10,400 nucleotides of DNA from assembly GCA_002439555.1 (NCBI GenBank), contig DJOC01000007.1, forward strand, positions 2,424 to 12,823. Reading direction: 5' to 3'. Source of the DNA: Caryophanales bacterium UBA6448 (GTDB lineage Bacteria; Bacillota_I; Bacilli_A; RF39; UBA660). A program made the position numbers and the translations under genes. The stretch's first letter is position 1; the number at the start of each line of letters is the position of its first letter. Shown piece after piece: positions 5,445 through 10,400 of this stretch. Below the pieces are notes generated by a model. That model saw only the letters and a list, made by a program, of their open reading frames with translations. It was not told where the DNA came from and ran no database searches.

Positions 5445-8400
5445 CATTTATTTCTTCAGTCTCTACTTCCTCTTTAGGAGTTTGAACTTCTTCTTCTGTA
5501 GTTACTTCTTTTACAGTTTCAGTTTTAGGCTCTTCATTAACTTCAGGTTTCTCATCCATTAAATTTTCCTCTAAAGCTTCAGTTGCATCAGTTTCCATAA
5601 ATTGTTTTTCAAGAGCAATATCAATATTTGAATATTCAGTAGCACCAGTACCTGCTGGGATAAGTTTACCAATAATAACGTTTTCTTTTAAACCTTTTAA
5701 GTAGTCAACTTTACCTTTAATAGCGGCATCTGTAAGTACTCTTGTAGTCTCTTGGAATGAAGCAGCAGATAAGAATGAATCAGTTTCAAGAGATGATTTT
5801 GTAATACCAAGCATAATTGGAAGTCCTTTAGCAGGAACTCCACCTGCAAGAAGTACTGGTTTGTTTCCTTCATTAAATGTTTTAAGTGAAACAGATAAGC
5901 CCTCAACAAATTTAGTATCTCCTGGATCTAAGATTCTCATCTTATTAATCATTCTCTTAACAATAATTTCAATATGTTTATCGTTAATATCAACACCTTG
6001 AAGTTTATATACACTTTGAATTTCTTTTAGAATGTATTCTTGAGCAGTAAGTGGGTCTGTAACAGCAAGTAATTCTTTAGGGGCAATAACACCTTCAGTA
6101 AGTTTATCTCCTGCTTCTACTTTATCACCAACGCTAACTCTAAGTTTCATATTATAAAGTGTTGTATGTTCTCTAGAACCAGCATCATTTGCAACTGTGA
6201 TAATATGTTTACCACCATTTTCCTCGATTTTAGTAACTTTACCTGTAATTTCAGAAATAGTTGCTTTATATTTTGGAGTTCTAGCTTCGAATAATTCTTC
6301 AACTCTTGGAAGACCTTGTGTAATATCATCTTCACCGGCAACTCCACCTTTGTGGAAGTTTTTCATTGTAAGCTGTGTACCAGGTTCACCAATTGATTGA
6401 GCAGACATAATACCTACAGCTTCACCAGTTTCAACTAAGTTACCTGTAGCAAGGTTTCTACCATAACATTTTTGACAAACACCGTTTTCAGTTTTACAAG
6501 TAAGTGAAGAACGAATTTCAACTTGTTTAATGCCAGCTTTTTTAATTTTTTGAACAACAGCTTCAGTAATCATTTCACCAGATTCACATAATACTTTTTT
6601 AGTCTCTGGATCAATAATCTTTTTAGCGGCAAATCTTCCTAAAATTCTTTCTTCAAGAGGTTCGATAACTGAACCATCTTTATCATTTAGTAAGTCTTTA
6701 ACAACTACGCCATGGATTGAACCACAATCGTGTTCTTTAACAATAATATCTTGAGCAACATCTACAAGTCTTCTTGTTAAATATCCAGAGTCGGCAGTTT
6801 TTAAGGCAGTATCGGCAACACCTTTTCTTGAACCGTGTGTTGATAAGAAGAATTCTAGAACTGAAAGTCCTTCCATAAATGATGATGTAATCGGAATTTC
6901 AACTGTATCACCATTTGGTTTAGCCATTAAGCCTTTAAGACCTGCAAGTTGGGTAAAGTTTGTAACCTCACCACGCGCACCTGAATTCATCATCATAAAT
7001 ATTGGGTTATCAAAATCGCCAGCACTCATTTCTTTAAATTCATTTTTTACTTTTTCAGTACATTTAGACCAAATTGCAATAACGGCTTCGTGTCTTTCTT
7101 CTTTAGTAATAATACCACGTTTAAATTGTTTATTAACTTTATCAACTGCAGCTTTTGCTTCCGCAATAAATTCAGCTTTCTTATGAGTAGTTTTAATATC
7201 TGCATAAGATACTGTAATACCTGCGATAGTTGAATATTTAAATCCTTGATCTTTTAATTTATCAAGCATTATAGATGTTTCAGTAGTACGATATCTTTTA
7301 AATACTTGAGCAATTAATGATTTTAATGTTCCTTTTACAAAAGGTGATACTAAAGGCATTTCTTTAATAGCCTGTGGAATATTAGTTCCTGGTTCTAGGA
7401 AGAATTTCATTGGTGTAATACCTTCGATATTTTCTTTTGTAGGTTCATTCATATATGGGAATGAATCTGGGAATATTTCATTAAATTTAAGTTTTCCAAC
7501 TGTAGTAACTAAATATTTACCTTGTTGTTCATCAGTAAATAATTTATGTTTAAATGCACTAGCAGGAATAGCAATTCTTGTATGTAAAGTAATTTCTTTT
7601 CTTTCATAAGCCATTAATGCTTCATTTTCATCTTTGAATACTCTACCTTCGCCTTCTTCACCAGCTTTTTCAATAGTTAAATAACAGTTACCAAGTACCA
7701 TATCTTGTGAAGGTGTAACAATTGGTTTTCCATCTTTTGGATTTAAAATGTTGTTAGCACCAAGCATTAGAAGTCTTGCTTCTGCTTTTGCTTCTTCGGA
7801 TAAAGGTACGTGAACAGCCATTTGGTCACCATCGAAGTCGGCATTAAATGCAGCACATACAAGTGGATGTAGTCTTATTGCTTTACCACCAATTAATACT
7901 GGTTCAAATGCTTGAATACCAAGTCTATGTAGAGTTGGTGCACGGTTAAGCATTACTGGATGTTCTGTTATAACATCTTCGACTATATCCCAAACACATT
8001 CATTTCTAGTTTCAATTAATTTTTTTGCTCCTTTAATATTATGAGCAAGGCCACGCTCTACTAAGCCATGAATAACATGTGGTTTAAATAGCTCAAGAGC
8101 CATTTCTTTTGGCAGACCACATTGATACATTTTAAGGCTAGGTCCAACTACGATAACTGAACGGCCAGAGTAATCAACTCTCTTACCAAGTAAGTTTTGT
8201 CTGAAACGACCTTGTTTTCCTTTAAGCATTGAAGATAAACTCTTAAGTGGTCTATTCGAAGATGCTGTTACACTTCTTCCACGTCTTCCATTATCAAGTA
8301 GTGAATCAACTGCCTCTTGAAGCATTCTCTTTTCATTTTGAACAATGATTGATGGAGCTCCAAGTTCAAGAAGTTTTTTAAGACGATTATTACGATTAAT

Positions 8401-9183
8401 AATTCTTCTATAAAGGTCATTTAAATCAGATGTAGCAAATCTACCACCATCTAGTTGAAGCATAGGTCTAAGCTCTGGAGGTATAACTGGAATAACATCA
8501 AGTACCATCCATTCAGGTTTATTACCAGATTCAATAAATGAATCTAGGCAATCAAGTCTTTTAACAAGACGCACTCTTTTTTGTCCAGTTGTATTTTCAA
8601 GTTCTTCGTGAACTTTTTCAATTTCTTTTTTAAGGTCAACTTGTTTAAGTAGTTCCTTAATCGCTTCAGCACCCATTCCAACTTTAAATGTATTACCATA
8701 TTTTTCGTATAAACTTCTATATTCTTTATCAGAAATAGTTTGTTTATGTTCAAGTGGAGCTGTTCCTGGATCAATTACTACATAACTTACAAAGTATAAT
8801 ACTTCTTCCAAATCTCTTGGAGACATATCTAGTACAAGACCCATTTTAGATGGAACACCTTTAAAGAACCAGATGTGAGAGCAAGGTGCAGCAAGTTCAA
8901 TGTGTCCCATTCTCTCTCTTCTTACTTTAGAAAGAGTAACCTCTACACCACATCTATCACATATAATATTTTTATATCTAAGTCTTTTGTATTTTCCACA
9001 ACTACATTCAAAATCTTTTGTAGGTCCGAAAATCTTTTCACAGAATAATCCGTCTCTTTCAGGTTTTAATGTACGATAGTTAATTGTTTCAGGTTTTTTA
9101 ACTTCGCCATAAGACCAAGAACGAATTTTTTCAGGGGATGCTATGGAAACTTTAATTCCTTTAAAGTTACTAACATCTATCAT
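5428..9183 (-). CDS. rpoC: DNA-directed RNA polymerase subunit beta'
   Basis: This 1251-residue catalytic subunit of RNA polymerase binds template DNA and the active-site magnesium and pairs with beta to form the cleft. The N-terminal zinc-binding domain has C60, C62, C75 and C78. The sigma-binding and clamp region follows, with RQNLLGKRVDYSGRSVI near 328-344. The catalytic loop NADFDGDQ is at 447-454, with D449, D451 and D453 holding Mg. The bridge-helix region is around 731-758 (SGARGEVTNFTQLAG). The second zinc site uses C820, C896, C903 and C906. The trigger loop is around 931-950 (GEPGTQLTMKNFHKGG). After the conserved end (PAGTGATEYSNI, near 1177-1187) comes an acidic, low-complexity tail of about 55 residues, 23 of them Asp or Glu. 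The ATG at 9183 follows the rpoB stop by 2 nt, and the AAGGTG ribosome site lies within the rpoB end. The stop is TAG. Confidence 0.99.
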   Translation of the reverse strand: MIDVSNFKGIKVSIASPEKIRSWSYGEVKKPETINYRTLKPERDGLFCEKIFGPTKDFECSCGKYKRLRYKNIICDRCGVEVTLSKVRRERMGHIELAAPCSHIWFFKGVPSKMGLVLDMSPRDLEEVLYFVSYVVIDPGTAPLEHKQTISDKEYRSLYEKYGNTFKVGMGAEAIKELLKQVDLKKEIEKVHEELENTTGQKRVRLVKRLDCLDSFIESGNKPEWMVLDVIPVIPPELRPMLQLDGGRFATSDLNDLYRRIINRNNRLKKLLELGAPSIIVQNEKRMLQEAVDSLLDNGRRGRSVTASSNRPLKSLSSMLKGKQGRFRQNLLGKRVDYSGRSVIVVGPSLKMYQCGLPKEMALELFKPHVIHGLVERGLAHNIKGAKKLIETRNECVWDIVEDVITEHPVMLNRAPTLHRLGIQAFEPVLIGGKAIRLHPLVCAAFNADFDGDQMAVHVPLSEEAKAEARLLMLGANNILNPKDGKPIVTPSQDMVLGNCYLTIEKAGEEGEGRVFKDENEALMAYERKEITLHTRIAIPASAFKHKLFTDEQQGKYLVTTVGKLKFNEIFPDSFPYMNEPTKENIEGITPMKFFLEPGTNIPQAIKEMPLVSPFVKGTLKSLIAQVFKRYRTTETSIMLDKLKDQGFKYSTIAGITVSYADIKTTHKKAEFIAEAKAAVDKVNKQFKRGIITKEERHEAVIAIWSKCTEKVKNEFKEMSAGDFDNPIFMMMNSGARGEVTNFTQLAGLKGLMAKPNGDTVEIPITSSFMEGLSVLEFFLSTHGSRKGVADTALKTADSGYLTRRLVDVAQDIIVKEHDCGSIHGVVVKDLLNDKDGSVIEPLEERILGRFAAKKIIDPETKKVLCESGEMITEAVVQKIKKAGIKQVEIRSSLTCKTENGVCQKCYGRNLATGNLVETGEAVGIMSAQSIGEPGTQLTMKNFHKGGVAGEDDITQGLPRVEELFEARTPKYKATISEITGKVTKIEENGGKHIITVANDAGSREHTTLYNMKLRVSVGDKVEAGDKLTEGVIAPKELLAVTDPLTAQEYILKEIQSVYKLQGVDINDKHIEIIVKRMINKMRILDPGDTKFVEGLSVSLKTFNEGNKPVLLAGGVPAKGLPIMLGITKSSLETDSFLSAASFQETTRVLTDAAIKGKVDYLKGLKENVIIGKLIPAGTGATEYSNIDIALEKQFMETDATEALEENLMDEKPEVNEEPKTETVKEVTTEEEVQTPKEEVETEEINEEETN

Positions 9184-9185
9184 TA

Positions 9186-10400
9186 TTATTCACCTTCCCC
9201 TTCCATATCATCTAAATCATCTGGAAATTCCAAATCATCAAGTGATGGTTCTTCATCTTCTTCTTCAAAGTCATCTTCTTCTTCCTCTTGTGGTTCACTT
9301 GGTTCTGGAAGTGGCTCTTCATCAGTAGATAAATCAATCTCATCAATTCTTAAATTATCATTAGATTCATCATCTTTTTCTTCTATATCTTTAAATTCTA
9401 ATAATTCATCATCGTTTGTAAGAACTTGTACATCTAGGCATAATGCTTGGAATTCTTTAACAAGTACTCTAAAGCTTTCTGGAACACCTGCTTGATTAAC
9501 AAGTTTACCTTTTACTAAAGCTTCATATACTTTAACACGCCCTACAATATCATCGGCTTTAACAGTTAAGATTTCTTGAAGTACGTGAGCAGCACCATAA
9601 GCATAAAGTGCCCAAACTTCCATTTCTCCAAATCTTTGTCCACCAAATTGTGCTTTACCACCTAATGGTTGCTGTGTAATAACACTATAAGGTCCTGTTG
9701 CTCTTGCATGAAGTTTATCATCAACCATATGGTGAAGTTTAATCATATACATAACACCAACGGCAATTTTATTATCAAATGGTTCACCAGTACGTCCATC
9801 GTAAAGAGTCATCTTACCATCAGGACTCATCTTAGCATCTTTCATTTGCTGTGATACATCTTCCCAAGTTGCAGAGTCAAATACTGGAGTAGCATAATGT
9901 CTACCTAAAATTTTACCAGCCATTCCTAAATGAAGTTCTAGAATTTGACCAACGTTCATACGAGATGGAACACCAAGTGGGTTAAGCATAATGTCAACTG
10001 GACGGCCATCTGGCATAAATGGCATATCTTCTTCAGGAACTACTAAAGAAATAACACCTTTATTACCATGTCTTCCTGACATTTTATCTCCAACTTGAAT
10101 TTTTCTCTTTTGAACTATATAAACCCTTATAACTTTTTGTACACCAGCAGCAAGTTCATCTGAATTTTCTTTTGTATAAATTTGGACATCGTGAACGATA
10201 CCATCAGCACCATGATCTACGCGAAGTGAAGTATCTCTTACTTCTCTTGTCTTTTCACCAAAGATTGCATGAAGTAGTTTTTCTTCAGAAGTAAGTTCTT
10301 GCATTCCTTTTGGAGTTACTTTACCAACAAGAATATCGCCTTCTCTAACTTCTGTACCAATTCTTACAATACCATCAGCATCAAGATTTTTACGAGCATC
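9186..10400 (-). CDS. rpoB: DNA-directed RNA polymerase subunit beta, C-terminal part (cut by window edge)
   Basis: The frame is open to the right edge, so only the last 404 residues are visible and the true start lies outside; the first visible codons read DARKNLDADGIVRIG. The sequence has the beta active-site and C-terminal hallmarks: VGDKMSGRHGNKGVIS with active-site lysines, the LNPLGVPSRMNVGQILE block, TGPYSVITQQPLGGKAQFGG, and RFGEMEVWALYAYGAA, the region contacting beta' and upstream DNA. After the conserved core ends (about visible residue 328) a tail of some 76 residues follows; 27 of the last 45 are Asp or Glu and none is Lys or Arg. A usually conserved Pro is replaced by Asp in LRVDHGADG. 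The TAA stop is 2 nt from the rpoC ATG, so the genes form one operon. Confidence 0.99.
   Translation of the reverse strand, partial: DARKNLDADGIVRIGTEVREGDILVGKVTPKGMQELTSEEKLLHAIFGEKTREVRDTSLRVDHGADGIVHDVQIYTKENSDELAAGVQKVIRVYIVQKRKIQVGDKMSGRHGNKGVISLVVPEEDMPFMPDGRPVDIMLNPLGVPSRMNVGQILELHLGMAGKILGRHYATPVFDSATWEDVSQQMKDAKMSPDGKMTLYDGRTGEPFDNKIAVGVMYMIKLHHMVDDKLHARATGPYSVITQQPLGGKAQFGGQRFGEMEVWALYAYGAAHVLQEILTVKADDIVGRVKVYEALVKGKLVNQAGVPESFRVLVKEFQALCLDVQVLTNDDELLEFKDIEEKDDESNDNLRIDEIDLSTDEEPLPEPSEPQEEEEDDFEEEDEEPSLDDLEFPDDLDDMEGEGE

Noticed and set aside
6197..6400. Plus-strand 67-codon ORF inside rpoC
   Set aside because: Antisense shadow of a highly conserved RpoC region that includes the trigger loop.
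9143..9328. Plus-strand ORF rich in Leu, His and Pro across the rpoB/rpoC junction
   Set aside because: Its odd composition is the complement of the Glu/Asp-rich RpoB tail codons; no ribosome site or family match.

Overview
The window comes from a very AT-rich Bacillota-type genome. RpsD, RpoB and RpoC read as Gram-positive, Bacilli-like proteins: S4 is 200 residues without N-terminal zinc cysteines, and RpoC has no large lineage insertion in the visible catalytic core. Shine-Dalgarno (SD) sites are strong and the rpsD promoter is a perfect consensus sigma-A type. UGA acts as a stop codon (end of the second M16 gene) and Trp is encoded by UGG, so this is the standard bacterial code and not the Mycoplasma/Spiroplasma code 4. 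An AT-rich host-associated Bacilli or Mollicutes-related lineage fits, but the exact taxon is inference.

Layout. Bases 1-73 hold the end of an unseen upstream unit with a rightward terminator. A monocistronic rpsD follows on the plus strand. It has a perfect promoter (83-111), a ~150-nt leader that can form a pseudoknot (likely S4 autoregulation), and a bidirectional terminator shared with the convergent unit. Everything else is on the minus strand. In transcription order these are: (i) the 3' part of rpoB, cut by the right window edge, and complete rpoC, 2 nt apart and ended by a terminator; (ii) two small unrecognised helical proteins with their own probable promoter and a terminator; (iii) a three-gene set of a dGTPase-like HD phosphohydrolase and two M16 peptidase-family proteins (YmfF-like without the zinc site, YmfH-like with it), ending in the bidirectional terminator.

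How the genes work together. rpoB/rpoC encode the catalytic core of RNA polymerase, and rpsD encodes a primary 16S rRNA-binding protein. The two M16 proteins form an active/inactive pair expected to work as a heterodimer; in Bacillus, homologues are annotated as associated with EF-P 5-aminopentanol modification. The HD protein is a nucleotide-pool enzyme with the canonical metal-binding residues.

The window is mostly core housekeeping sequence. I see no mobile element, CRISPR array, RNA gene or defence system. The points most worth a second look are the pseudoknotted rpsD leader, the placement of stop codons in terminator hairpins at all three leftward unit ends, the long acidic tails on both RpoB and RpoC, the unknown small gene pair right after rpoC where the str operon often lies in Bacillota, and two kinds of short repeats in the 298-bp gap after rpoC.
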